In this document: one piece after another, positions 22,744-33,889 of the stretch
Layout of the letters: each line of letters starts with the position of its first letter
Numbering within the stretch: position 1 is the first letter of the stretch
Origin: Nymphaea colorata
Lineage: Eukaryota; Streptophyta; Magnoliopsida; Nymphaeales; Nymphaeaceae
Direction of reading: 5' to 3'
Length of the DNA: 37,860 nt
NCBI RefSeq assembly: GCF_008831285.2
Contig: NC_045146.1
Span: forward strand, 14,215,289 to 14,253,148
Notes under the pieces: generated by a model
The model's database searches: none
What the model was told of the DNA's origin: nothing
The model's input: the letters and a program-made list of their open reading frames with translations, nothing else
Translations under genes and position numbers: made by a program

Positions 22744-23356
22744 ATGATCTTGAGAGTAATGGTTCCTCCTCCTATCCTTCCTGTTTTCCTCTTTCTCCTC
22801 GTCAATGGATGCATTCTCTCCTATATTGCTACTTCTTTTAGGACAAGTGCTCTCCTTCTGTTGCCAAAGAAGCAGACAGATCCTAGGGCACAACAGTCCA
22901 GCGGCAAACCCCGGTGCAGCCTAGGAAGGAACTGATTCATCTGGCCGGCCGGTTTCTTTGAGTCCGACTACAGCTGTACCACTTATCCCCACGTCCCTTG
23001 CCACACGGCGAGGTGCTTAGCAGGGATATTCTCCAAGGATTATGCGCCGGGCCTTTCAGCGCCAGTTGCAGTAACAACACCGGCGGAGCCGTGGCAGAGA
23101 ACCAGCAATGGCGTCGTCAACCTCCTGCAGCCTGCAGGAGTACTGGTCCTTAGCACCACCGGTGGAAAGACCGTCTGTCCTGCTGTAACCATTCCTGATT
23201 ACATCTTCTTGTTTTCCCGCCCTGTTCTTTCGGCGATACTCCTTACATGTTTCTTCCGGGGGCGGAGGAATCAGAGTTTCTCAGTTCACTCCTCCCTTGA
23301 TCAACCGGGTTAACGCGGCGGCTGCTTATTTCGAAGGGGAACGGTTAGAGGAGTAA
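22744..23356 (+). pseudogene. EDGP / basic 7S globulin-type aspartic-protease-like pseudogene
   Basis: Pieces of this plant pepsin-like family (inactive xylanase-inhibitor and EDGP-type members included) line up in order but in different frames. Seen: ATG at 22744 with a hydrophobic signal-like leader, then ATSFRTSALLLLPKKQTD (like the mature N-terminus). TVQRQTPVQP...LAGRFL follows, with TGA at 22959-22961 where the family has the W of FLWVDC. Next come VPCHTARCLAG (about 22993-23025), CSNNTGG (about 23067-23087), VTIPDYIFLFS (23185-23217), GDTPYMFLPG (23232-23261) and PLINRVNAAAAYFEGE (23294-23341), then TAA at 23354-23356. At least three frameshifts, one in-frame stop, an internal deletion between FLFS and GDTPY (about 60-80 residues in the family) and loss of the C-terminal half make it non-functional. 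Such proteins are normally secreted and act in cell-wall or defence processes. Confidence 0.8.
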
Positions 23357-24108
23357 CTGAATTCAGTCTACCTCAATTCAGGCAGATGACATGCGCCTAT
23401 TTGAACTTCACGTCCCTTTAAAAGACACGTTTGCTGTCTAGATGTATAGCTAGCTAGTTCAATCTTGCCTTTTTTTTTTTAATTCAATTGTGGGAATAAT
23501 AAGGTCAATAGTTGCTTCAATGATTCTTACTAATTATGACCAAGATCAGATACGTCCGCAAGTGAAAGCAGCTCCCATCGATCTCGACTTTATCATGCTT
23601 ACTAATTCGTCCTCAATCCTACGTAAAATCGCAGGAAATCATTTCGGCAAAGTTTCTTCAGGGCCATGCTAGAAGTACACGGACAGGCCTTACACTAAAA
23701 TAACAAGAAGCCATTAACCACATCCTACAGGATACGATTAAATTTTGGGGTGATATCATATGCAATAACTGTGTCAAACATAACTCATTATCAATACCAA
23801 AGAACCAAAATCGCCGAGCACAAGTTAACAAATTTCTCATAGATGTGCAACTGCTAACTCGTGCTACAAGTTCTCAAATATAATCTATCGCCGCAGAAGC
23901 CTGCAAAGAGATTGTCAGCATGCATTCACCTGAAAAACACCTCCATCAAACTGGCCTTTGGATGTCGTGAGCAGTATTCCAAAAAAGCTGCAACAGATCT
24001 GCATATGAACATATCATACAAAATAAAAGAAGTCAGACAATAAGATTCATGTTAACAAAAGAAGGAGCAAGGAAATGCCTTTAGAAGACCAGACATCGGA
24101 GCCTATTT
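23357..24108. other. Intergenic, no gene recognised
   Basis: The C-terminal half of the broken aspartic-protease-like gene would be expected here but is not recognisable. No other coding motif is seen; open frames are about 60 codons at most. Confidence 0.45.
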
Positions 24109-24114
24109 GTCATA

Positions 24115-24474
24115 TGACACGGGTCCGTCATTTGGCCCAAGTACCCGTGTCGGTACGTGGGTACAGCAACACGGGTAAGTGGGTATGGTTGCATTTTAAA
24201 ACATTTAAAATTATATTTTCAAACTTGATTTTTTCTCTAATTTTGATTTTTCCCTTCTTTTATATTTCCCTTCCACTAAGATTCTATATTTCCCTCATTT
24301 TTCTCTAATTTTGAGAATTTTTGTGGATTATAAGACTATTAATGCTTTTTTTCATTTTTATCATTTTTTAGTATATAGTTTGTCATACCTGCATACCCAC
24401 ACTTTTCAAAATTGCGGTGTCTGAACCCATACCACCGTACCCAAACTTGTACCGTACCCGCACCCATGTGACAG
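24115..24474. mobile_element. 360-bp non-autonomous DNA-transposon-like element
   Basis: The left end (TGACACGGGTCCG from 24115, followed by GTACCCGTGTCGGTACGTGG and AGTGGGTATGG) and the reverse complement of the right end (CTGTCACATGGGTGCGGGTA, then GGTACGGTGGTATGGG) share many words, forming imperfect inverted repeats of roughly 70 bases. GTCATA occurs immediately outside both ends (24109-24114 and 24475-24480), possibly a target-site duplication or the preserved part of an 8-bp one. The interior (24195-24380) is AT-rich with no coding frame. The right end has a partial copy at 20180-20262. The superfamily is uncertain; hAT is plausible through the nearby transposase relic. Confidence 0.5.
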
Positions 24475-24480
24475 GTCATA

Positions 24481-25102
24481 GCACAATCATAGATCAATGC
24501 AGCCTTCATATTCTTTTCTAGCCAATGAGTCCATGCAAGAGTTGGCTGCATTTTAGTAGGTTTCCATTTTTTTTTTTCAATTTCTTTCAGGCTTCAATGG
24601 TAAATAATGGCTTGTAATTTCCTTTTTCTAATGCCATTGTTCAACTTCACTCATCTATTATTTTTCATTTCCAACTTACTGTCTGGTTTCTGGACCCCTG
24701 GTTGCCAAAGGCAAAACAAAATGGCAGACAAGATGCTAGTTTATGAAGGTAGAACATGAGCCGTAGACCACACCAGGAGGGAATGAGATCATGGAACTTT
24801 GAATGGTAAGAAACAGCTCATTACAGGATTAATGCTAATGACTTAGAAGACAAATTACAGTAATAAAAATATATGTGTGAAGCTTGAAGGATGGTAATTG
24901 GTAAACCATGAACCCAGACAAACATTTAGCAGCTTGCTTGTCAAATACATATTTTATATTATGTATAAGCAGGAACTTAGTTCAAATTACAGGAAGGAAA
25001 GAAAACTACCTGAAAAAGGCAGAGATAGAAAGCAAATAGTACCAAACTTCAAGGAGTAACCTTCGGATTAAACACTTGAAAGTCATGTGAGCAAGAAGTA
25101 CC
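24481..25102. other. 3' flank of the WDR12 gene and intergenic spacer
   Basis: The part next to 25102 should contain the 3' UTR of the minus-strand WDR12 gene. No unambiguous polyadenylation hexamer could be fixed by eye. No coding sequence is recognised. Confidence 0.4.
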
Positions 25103-28100
25103 TTATGAAATATGACATCCAGAGAAGATACAAAGTTTCGAATCAGCTCCCCCACTTATCACACTATCACCTCCCCACCAGTCTGTGCAAAGAACCTACA
25201 TTTTCATATACATAATTAAATAGCTTAGCCACTTTCCTCATTAACATTTGTAAATGTATGCATGTTTGAATGCTCTGCGTGGAATAGATACATGCATCAA
25301 AAGCTATCTACCTTGTCTTCATGAGCCTCCAATATTGTTATAGGCAGCTGCATCAAAGCACTTCATTCTGTTAACAAAAGTTTGGTTCCTTAAAAGGAAA
25401 ATTTTAGCTTGTAAGTTTTGTAAAAAGGTATGTACCTGAGTCCTTACATCCCATAGAATCACTTTTCCGTCATAAGAAGAAGAAAGTAAATGAAACCATG
25501 ATTTTGCATGCCATTTACATGATGTTATCCACGATTTATGTGAATATTTTGAAGAGAATTCAAACACTGGAGCAAGACTACCTACAGAGACAAGCGGTCA
25601 GCAGCAATTGTAAAACTCTAGCACTAACTAAACCATATAGAGGAATATGATTTATTTAGCTGGGCACTTGGTCTATCGCACCTGGTCGTCGAGGATCCCA
25701 TATACGAAGAACAGGGTCTGAACCACCAGCAGCAATAAGTGCAGAACTCTCTCCACCAACATCAAGGCAATGCAGAACCTTCTTGCAAACCTGCTCAAAG
25801 AGTTGACGAAGCAAAATAATTCATTACCGAGACATATAAAACTATCAATATTCCTGAAAAAAGATTTGATGCTTCTTAAACGAAAAGCTTTTCAGACCGC
25901 TATATCCTGCAAAAGAGTGCTTCCCAGAGAGCCTCTGAATAAGATTCTAAAGACCAATACAGACTATAACGAATTATGGATATACAGTGAAAAGTTTCAA
26001 ACTCACATTGTGATTTCCTTATTTTTGACACTTTTGTCCTCCATTACTAAGGTGTCCATGATAAAAATGTAAACAGCAAAATGTGTCTCTTATAGTATCA
26101 TTAGGTTTGGGCTTTGGACAATGAAAGTCATACTGGAGAAGATTGCTGCTTACATATAAAACAAGGCCAAAACAATCCTGGAACATAAAAAGGAAAGGTA
26201 AGAACGGGACAGATCTCAGAGCATGGCAAAGATGGAGAAGATGCCCCGTGGAAGATGACAAAAGATGAAACCATCTCAAACTCACATCAGCACAAAAATG
26301 GAAACAGTGAATAGGTACCAAAGAAAACATGATGCTTGACAAGTGACAACACAGAAAAAGGAAAGAGTGAATGGGTATTGGATAAAACATGCATGCCTGC
26401 CAAGAAACCATAAATAACTGACCAGCAGTATCAAGAAAGAGGATAAGTTCTAGGCTCTGTAAAAAGTTACAAAGGTATACCATCCCTAGGCTACAGACAT
26501 GGTGATAGATGCTAAGGGCAAAAAAGACACATCAGGGAATTGTACAAGGCTATGACTTAAACAGGTAAAAACACGATTTAGAATACATTTACAAATTGAT
26601 TCAGCAGCCACTTGAGGTCAAAGAGCCAGGCTATGCTTCAATTCCCAGCTATTGACTATTTTGTACAATTCCCGATGTTGCTTTCAATAGTTTTCCACCT
26701 TTTTCCTTATATCAAACCATAAATAAATTATAGCAGTTGCATGAAAACACTGGTGGAAGCCTACCAAGGTCATGGAATTGTTTCCAGTCTCAACGTCCCA
26801 TATTCGAACAGAATAATCCCATGAAGCTGAATAGATTGTCTCCTGCTCTGGCCAGACAACTGAAGAAACACATTGTGTATGGCCTGTGAATGTCGACACA
26901 GCATCCGCCTGACAATCAATGAAATGTTAGCTATAAATAAACTGTAGACACAGAAAATTCAAAGTAGCCAGATCTTGTTAGCTAACATTTCAGAAGAATA
27001 ATAAGCTTAAAAATCCAGTCAAATGGATCAATTCATGAGCTGGTAATTATGTGAATCTTGGATACAGTTATCATCTATCATTGAAGGCATATCCCACTTC
27101 ATTAACATGGTGAAACTTGGGATCCAAGACTGCCATTACTTTAACATGGACCATTTTGCGAGTGGACATACTTTTGCTCTAAAATAGTACAATTGAGATG
27201 CATTAGTTCATAACAGACAACCTCTCATTTGTGCCACCAATAGGATGCATTTTCAGTTTTCATATTCGTTGTGCACCTAAACGCGTGAAGCAGTTCAACA
27301 TACTGCCATTTTTTCAGCCACTGTGGTGCTACAATAACTTTGAAAAACAAAGCACAAGAGGTGGTCCAGCTTTGAGAAAGAGAATTGGTAATCAACTCCT
27401 CCCCTGCATTTACTATTTTTCCTGCCTCACTAAAAGTTAAAAGTTACGGTAACACACATCCAGAATGGAACACATCCAGAATGGAACACATCCAGATGGA
27501 CACAAATGGTTTAAGGGGTTACAATTTCTTAAATTACTGTTTACAGAGAACATTCAAGTATAACTACCTCCATCTGTGATGTTTCATTCAAATCTGCTAC
27601 AGAATTCACCTTCCTCTTCTTTATTGATACTAATCCACCTTCAGCATCAGACTCATTTGCATGCCATAACTTTACTGAACAGTCCCAAGAACCTGAACAT
27701 ACCTAAGAAACAAACTGCATGAAATGAAATAAAATTCCTAAAGGCACAAAAAATGTTACTCATATATTATAAGAAAATTGAAATGAATTACCATCTGCCC
27801 TGATGGATCTGATGAGACGCTTTGTACAGAAGATGTATGGCCCCTTAAGATTTTAAATGCACTAACCTTCTTAGGACATTCAACTAAATCACCTGCATTG
27901 AACTGTTTATGAAAGACATAAGTATAAAGTGAAGATTTTATAAAGTGAAGAATGTCAGCATTGAAGTATTTTAGCAGTCACCTTCCACAACCTCAGTGTT
28001 CGATCTTTAGAAGCAGTCGCAACACAGAATTTGCCATTATGGTCATTGGCTGAAAAGGAAGGGCCTCAGTTACTAAGAATGTCAAACAAATTGCTCATGC

Positions 28101-31034
28101 ACTAATCATATTAATAAGATCATACAAATGCTCAATGGAAAAATGACTTTCTTCACCAAGGTGGAAAGCCATGGCGTGAGAGAACACACACATTCATGCA
28201 CACATGCAAGTGCACCATTTATGAAGCTCCTAAAAAGTACCAAGTGTGGACCTGTTTTTATATGGCAACAATGAGATCAGTTGATCCAAGGTCAAAGTCC
28301 ACAACCATATATGGGTTATAGGAATTCTGCATATGAACTAATGATCCCTTAGTTCCTAGCATTAATAAAATTTTATAGCAGAAACAGAAAAACATTTTGA
28401 GCGAAAAAAAATAGATTTACTCAAAGTCAGAAACAGACTAAAAGCACATATTTTTTATTGCCCCTTAAATCATAACTGTGATATGCAGGACATGTAAAAG
28501 AACTGATTTATTAGAATAAAATAATATATATAATACAGGAACTTAAACTGCATATAGTAGATAAGGCACTTGGTTTTCAAGAAATATAGCATATTGAATA
28601 TTTGTGAAGGAGACAGCCAAAAGCTGCATATGCAAACCTGACAGTCTGCAGACATTAGAAATACAGAACCATTGAATGATTTCATTGAAGAAAAGTGACA
28701 AACCAAACAATAACAATGGTACCCAGGGCAAGGGAATTGTGACATTAAATTAACAAAAACCTTTTGCATCAACAATGGAGACAGAAGCAATGGCTCCTGT
28801 ATGCCCCTCCAAAATGTGAGTACACGTCGCACCATGCCTCCAAACCCTGGGGGGAAATTTTGAATTCAGGTACAGTAGTATCATGATAAATCAAAGGCAA
28901 AGTAGTTTCAGTAGATAAGATCTGGAAAGCAAGCAGTTACTTGAAAAAATCAAGAGTAGCTACTCACCTGCCATTGCCATCATAGCAACCTGACAATATT
29001 AAGCTGCAAAACCATATAAATTGCAACCATTAATTAAAAAGCCAAAGTACAAATATAAATAAATATAAGTATAAAACACAGTAATTATATATATATATAT
29101 ATATATATATAGGAACCTGAGACCAACCAGTTGTTTACCTAGGATGTGAACCATCAAGGGCACTGACCCAATCATCATGTACACATGGATCCTCTTGCTT
29201 TTGAGGTGCCGCAGCATATGTGTACTCTATGTCAAGAACTTTCTCCTGAGAGATGGAAAGGAAAGAAAATGGCATCAAAGAACTAAGAAAATCTCCAACC
29301 TACATAATGATGAGAAATACAAGAGCATATATAATTAAAATAACAGCAAACAACAGGTACCCCACAAAGGTAGCCAAAGGTCCTTAAGGTTCCCTGTGTT
29401 CTATGTGGTCATGGCTAGGAAAATGATTTAAGAGCATCTAAGCAATTCGACTTATTCATCCTTGTCAACTATTTTGTTTCAGAAATGATATTGCAGATGT
29501 TATTTTATGAGATTGATTAACAAGCTATGGTCCATCAACCTGCACTACTAAGCAGAACTGCATAGTTGTCTAACAGATTATCTCACAATTTGCTGAAGAT
29601 GTGGCTATAGCTAACTTAGTGATTCTTGAATAACTGGAAGTTATTAACATCTACAGGCAAACAAAGCACTTTGAAGAAACTTCGAATAAACTGGAGGTGT
29701 CTACAAGGCACCTTCCATTCAATGTGTCGAACTATGCCCTGTCTATGAAAAACTATTCTCAAAGACAAATAATATAGTCCTGGAGCAGTTCTAAATACTA
29801 CAGTATGGGCACAATCGGTTAAAACTGAATTCAACATGATTCATTTAAGTCAGAAGCCCACATCCAAGTGGTAGTGGAATTTTTTTTGCATTTCCCTGCG
29901 TCAAAAAAGGTATGCATAAGAAACATGTATCATCAATGAAAAATGTTAAAGAGTACAGCTGCATACCGCAGAAATGCCATTTTCAAGAAGAAATTTGTCA
30001 AGTGGCGTGCGAACCAACTGTCCACCAATAAGAAAGTCAAATGCTATAGGAGTATCTGATATTAAAGGAGAAAAATACACACATAGTTAGAATATAACTG
30101 CTTTATTTTGCCAAAACTAAGAATGAAAAACAAGCTCAATTCACATTACATACTTCTTCATTTGCAAGACATGTGTGGAACCGCCAGCAACAAAAAAACA
30201 TCAAAAACAAAAAACACTACTCTAACAACTCAAGGTAACAGCAAGAAGAGCATGAGACTTGAAGCAAGTATACGATAAATTGCACGATTGAGATGAGAAA
30301 TCAATACGTTGTCAGGTTAGCATAATCACCAGATTATAATGTGATTAGTTCCGCACCTAACAAACCTCTATATTTACTTAGGTACCAAAACAGGTCGAAT
30401 GTCAAATTCAGCTAGCAACAGATAGACATCGGATAACGCGTATAATAACTGCAGGGAATTACTGAAAAACAGAGAGCAACGAGTAAAATCAAGCAACCCG
30501 AGGGATTGCGTCACAGTTGGCATAGTAAAACCGAACTAACCACATCGCGAAACCGTGAGGAGATACGAAAACATTTCCCCTCAGTTCTGCAAAAAACTAG
30601 CGGAGAAACCGTAGGGCTCCCGTTAGTAATGACTATGCCACGTTACTCTTAGCCAGCGAAACATGTGCAGCACGAACAGCAGCTCCTTAACGATTCTCGC
30701 TACTGAGATATGTACGGGAAACCTAACAGGCATTTCGTTGGAAACCCATGAACGTAAGCAGCTTAAAGGAGCGGACGAACGATCATAACGATGAATTGTC
30801 CACGCCATAGAGAAATAAACAAAGAGAAAGATAAAACACACACTCAGGGAGTCGCCCGTGAGGAGTACCTTGGGGGAGGAGGGCATTGATGATGTCGGAA
30901 AGAACGAACCTATTGACGTCGGAAGGGACGGCCATGGAGGAGGACGGCACCCTCAGATGCTTGGGCAGACTGGTGATGAACCTCACCCTGATCTGCCGAG
31001 AGACTTTGGCCTCGCGGCTCGTGCTTCCCTCCAT
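25103..31034 (-). CDS. WDR12: Ribosome biogenesis protein WDR12 homologue (Ytm1), complete, 13 coding exons
   Basis: Coding exons in transcription order: 31034-30869, 30055-29967, 29245-29139, 29003-28968, 28846-28761, 28049-27982, 27902-27792, 27702-27568, 26908-26765, 25790-25682, 25581-25436, 25347-25312, 25195-25103 (TAA at 25105-25103). Every junction is GT-AG, all phases agree, and the 1326 nt encode 441 residues, close to the usual family length (Arabidopsis protein about 430). The start is the ATG at 31034; the same frame extends upstream only through a non-ATG codon. Visible domains: NLE/ubiquitin-like domain (about residues 15-95, with VRFIT, VPSDVNRF, FDFLIGGQL), then WD40 repeats at about 108-135, 143-184, 201-235, 273-304, 319-347, 358-395 and 405-435. 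A basic loop (KKRK, 249-252) lies between repeats 3 and 4. Known role: with Pescadillo and BOP1 it forms the nucleolar PeBoW complex needed for 60S subunit maturation, and its NLE domain binds the AAA ATPase midasin. The gene is divergent from SPC3. Confidence 0.95.
25791..26764 (-). other. WDR12 intron 9
   Basis: The longest WDR12 intron (974 bases). An open frame of 154 codons lies within it on the sense strand (26483-26019) but shows no protein motif. An imperfect duplication of about 60 bases is visible (around 26283-26340 against 26341-26403, sharing GGAAA-AGTGAAT-GGTA and AAAACATG). It is treated as noncoding. Confidence 0.6.
26909..27567 (-). other. WDR12 intron 8 with a 16-bp minisatellite
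   Basis: This intron separates the exon encoding WD40 repeat 3 and the basic loop from the exon encoding repeat 4. It contains about three copies of CACATCCAGAATGGAA at 27455-27470, 27471-27486 and 27487-27500, the last copy shortened. No internal gene is recognised. Confidence 0.75.
29086..29112. repeat. (AT)n microsatellite in WDR12 intron 3
   Basis: About thirteen AT dinucleotides lying 27 bases inside intron 3 from the donor side of exon 3 (29139). Confidence 0.9.
30056..30868 (-). other. WDR12 intron 1
   Basis: First intron of WDR12 (813 bases), splitting the NLE domain after the LLPQ residues. Donor AAG|GTACTC, acceptor ATCAG. First introns of plant housekeeping genes often carry expression-enhancing elements, but none is identified here. 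Confidence 0.7.
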
Positions 31035-33889
31035 GGTTCCTTTCGCCGACGACAACAGCCAGAAGCTCGTTCCCCGCCCTTCAGCAAAAAGCCCGGGACG
31101 ACGGCCGCGCCCTAAAAATTGAACGACCGTTTATAAAGCATAGTACTTACACAGTCCGCCCTATCATTTTTACTGTTTTCCACTTTGGTGCGTATTACCT
31201 TTTTTTATTTCCTAACACAATAAAAAGAAAAATATAGTTTTAACTGCTTTTTCTCTCTCAATTACGCGTGTCAGCATTTTTGCTTAGACGAAATAATTTC
31301 CCAAAAGAAATTTAATCAATTAAATAGTTCTTAAAACATTTTGGATTGTATGGCATCTATGATATTTTCAGAAAAAAAAAAAAAGTCGGAACTGTGCCCA
31401 GATTGAAAGTATGAAAAGTTCATGAACACTTGTAACAATAAGTATTTTTTCATCATAAATATTCATACATTAAAAAATTAATATTTTATTTAGTTATTAA
31501 AGTAGTGGAGTGCTGAATAGTTATCTCGCTTTAGAACATTTCCTGACTCCCTATTTCTTTGCGATTGTTGAAAGATTGAAAGATTTTTCCTTAAAAGAAT
31601 AATAAGTACACACTACACTGAATGTTTAGGATGGTTGAAAGTTTCTCGTGGGAAAGAAAAAAACGGATGTTTTTTATGAAGATATAAATTTGAAATATTT
31701 TAAGTTTTTTTTATTTTCTTGATGCATTAACATACTGAAATGTTTTTCTTATTGATCAGATTGCCCTTTTTAGAGTTGGGTTCGGATTCACATATTGACA
31801 AATACAAACCAGTATTGTGATTTCAAGTGCAGTTTTATTACTAACTCAGTTTCATCTATAAATTTCAAATCGAATAAACTATAGATCATATCCTAATATA
31901 ATGGACATTAATATTGTTTGAAGTCATTTCAAATTATGTAGGCTATTAGTTATAAGGAGTATAGTGTAGTTGGTGGGATAAGGAGTCTAGTTGTCAGTTT
32001 CATTTCTGTAGGCACTATTCGTATGTACTGCAAATAGTGGCAGTGTGATACTCTAGTTAATGGATGTTTTGTAGGTCTACTTAGGTTTCGAAGCAACCCT
32101 GAACCTCATGAATATGAAAAAAAATAATGGCTTCAACCTTTCTTCAAGCGGCTTTGTGCCAACAGAGAGGGCAGGCCAATCTACTGACTTTTAGTATGGA
32201 GTTTACTACTTTTCTTAGTATAAGCATTTAGAAGTCGAGCCTTGAGGAAATCATAAGTTTACATGTGAAGTAGATGCGTGTTAGGGTAAGGCTGCTCCAC
32301 ATGATTGTTGGATGGGCCTGGTCAAGCCATTTACACCATTTATTTGATGGATGTCAATCGATCAAATTCATATTGAATATATGATCGAAATGCTTAACGA
32401 TTTAGAAGTTGGAATGGATTTAGATTTAAGAAATGACATCCAGCCGTGTTCAAATTCAAATTCAGTTTTAAGTAGATATCCAATCGGTTTCTGTTTTGGT
32501 TTCAATTTCAAATAAATATTTTATAGTCTATGTATATGCAGTTTCAAAATCGGTTGTTAACACATAATACGTTTGGGATTCAGCTATGCATTTAAGAGCG
32601 ATTTGAATATGAAAATAAAAGTCAGATTTGGATCGGATACGGATTGTGAATAATCGGATTTAGATATGACTTGGACTTTATTTATTTGGATTAAAATAAC
32701 TCAAATCTAAATATGTATGTCTCTCATTCTTACGCCTGCCTTAAATGCTCGAAAAACTACGAGAATGACTTTTGATAAGAGAAATAAAACGTTATTTGAA
32801 CAAACATTCAAAAACCACCACGATCGTATTTGAGTGTCAATATATTAATTATTTGATTGTTGGGTTTATAAGCAATATGTTTTTTTCGAACAAACATAAT
32901 GTTTTTGGATCATGTTTTATATAACATGTATTCTAATAATAATGCAGCTGTATAACATAGCTGGTTGGACAAGCAATTGCATAGAAGGTGCATCGTTGAT
33001 TCACTTCTCGTGGGTGTTAGTTTTTTGAACTGTAAGCAGACACTCGAGTTGACGGATAGAATGAAAAGAAAGCCTTGGCTTCTTGTTTTCCACCAAAAAC
33101 TGCAATCTAGTGCCCGGCATCCCAACACAACTTCTTACTCAACAAAAAACAACTGAAATTAACCAAAGGGTTTAAGCTTGGTTGGTACAGGTGCATAAAT
33201 AACACATACAAGTCCAATTGGAGTTTAGTTTGGTTCTTTTTACGAAAGAAGCATTTGCAACTGTGGTGGTGGGTTCACTTGTACAAGTTGTCCATGTTAT
33301 GGAACAACATACACCAACAACACAAAGCTCTCTAAATTTCTCTCACAATAGAACATTAAGAACACGACGCTTTGTTCTGGAACCAGGTGTTCTGTCCAAC
33401 AAATTTTTAGCTACACGGATCACGTTTGAATCCAGCGAATACCAAGAAGAGTTGCATCGAGCTTTACTTCACCCGGAATGCGCGGTAGGTCCCAACCAAC
33501 CAATGAGGTCAAAGGAGTTGTCCTGCTCCATGACCGAGCGATGCGAACCCACCAAGACTCGAGGAACGAGGTTGACTCCTTCGAGTCCACACGCTACGAG
33601 CCTACGGGCTACTACGACCCGTCGCATGGCAAGAAACATGCGGACGGCTGGGATGCACCCGTGGCACGTCACGCACGAATCATGAGCCCTACGATGGGAT
33701 GGTTCCATGGAAATCGATTGATCCTAAAGTCGTTTGAATGATTGTTCCGGCGCTGAAACGCCGTGACAAGCAGGTCCATTTCTCCTCCCCTTCTGACGAC
33801 CGCCGGAATTCTAACTCCGGTGTGTGGACGAGCAAGAGAAGGGGAGGTGGGGGGAGAAGCAGGACCCTTTACGGGAGAGAGAAGAGAAG
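31035..33889. promoter_or_regulatory. Divergent intergenic region between WDR12 and SPC3
   Basis: WDR12 (minus) and SPC3 (plus) are transcribed away from each other across about 2.85 kb. Both ends are GC-rich (about 31035-31110 and 33430-33889) and probably hold the two core promoters and 5' UTRs. The middle is AT-rich. The stretch 32590-32700 contains GGATCGGATACGGATT-like words typical of plant intergenic repeats. I see no classical telo-box next to the WDR12 start. The spacing is large, so two independent promoters are more likely than one shared bidirectional promoter. Confidence 0.5.

Noticed and set aside
26019-26483. 154-codon open frame on the minus strand
   Set aside because: It lies wholly inside WDR12 intron 9, between exons whose GT-AG borders and phases fit; the translation has no motif.
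31035-31055. Extended WDR12 N-terminus starting at 31055
   Set aside because: The codon at 31055 is TTG; the first ATG in this frame is at 31034 and gives the expected N-terminus.
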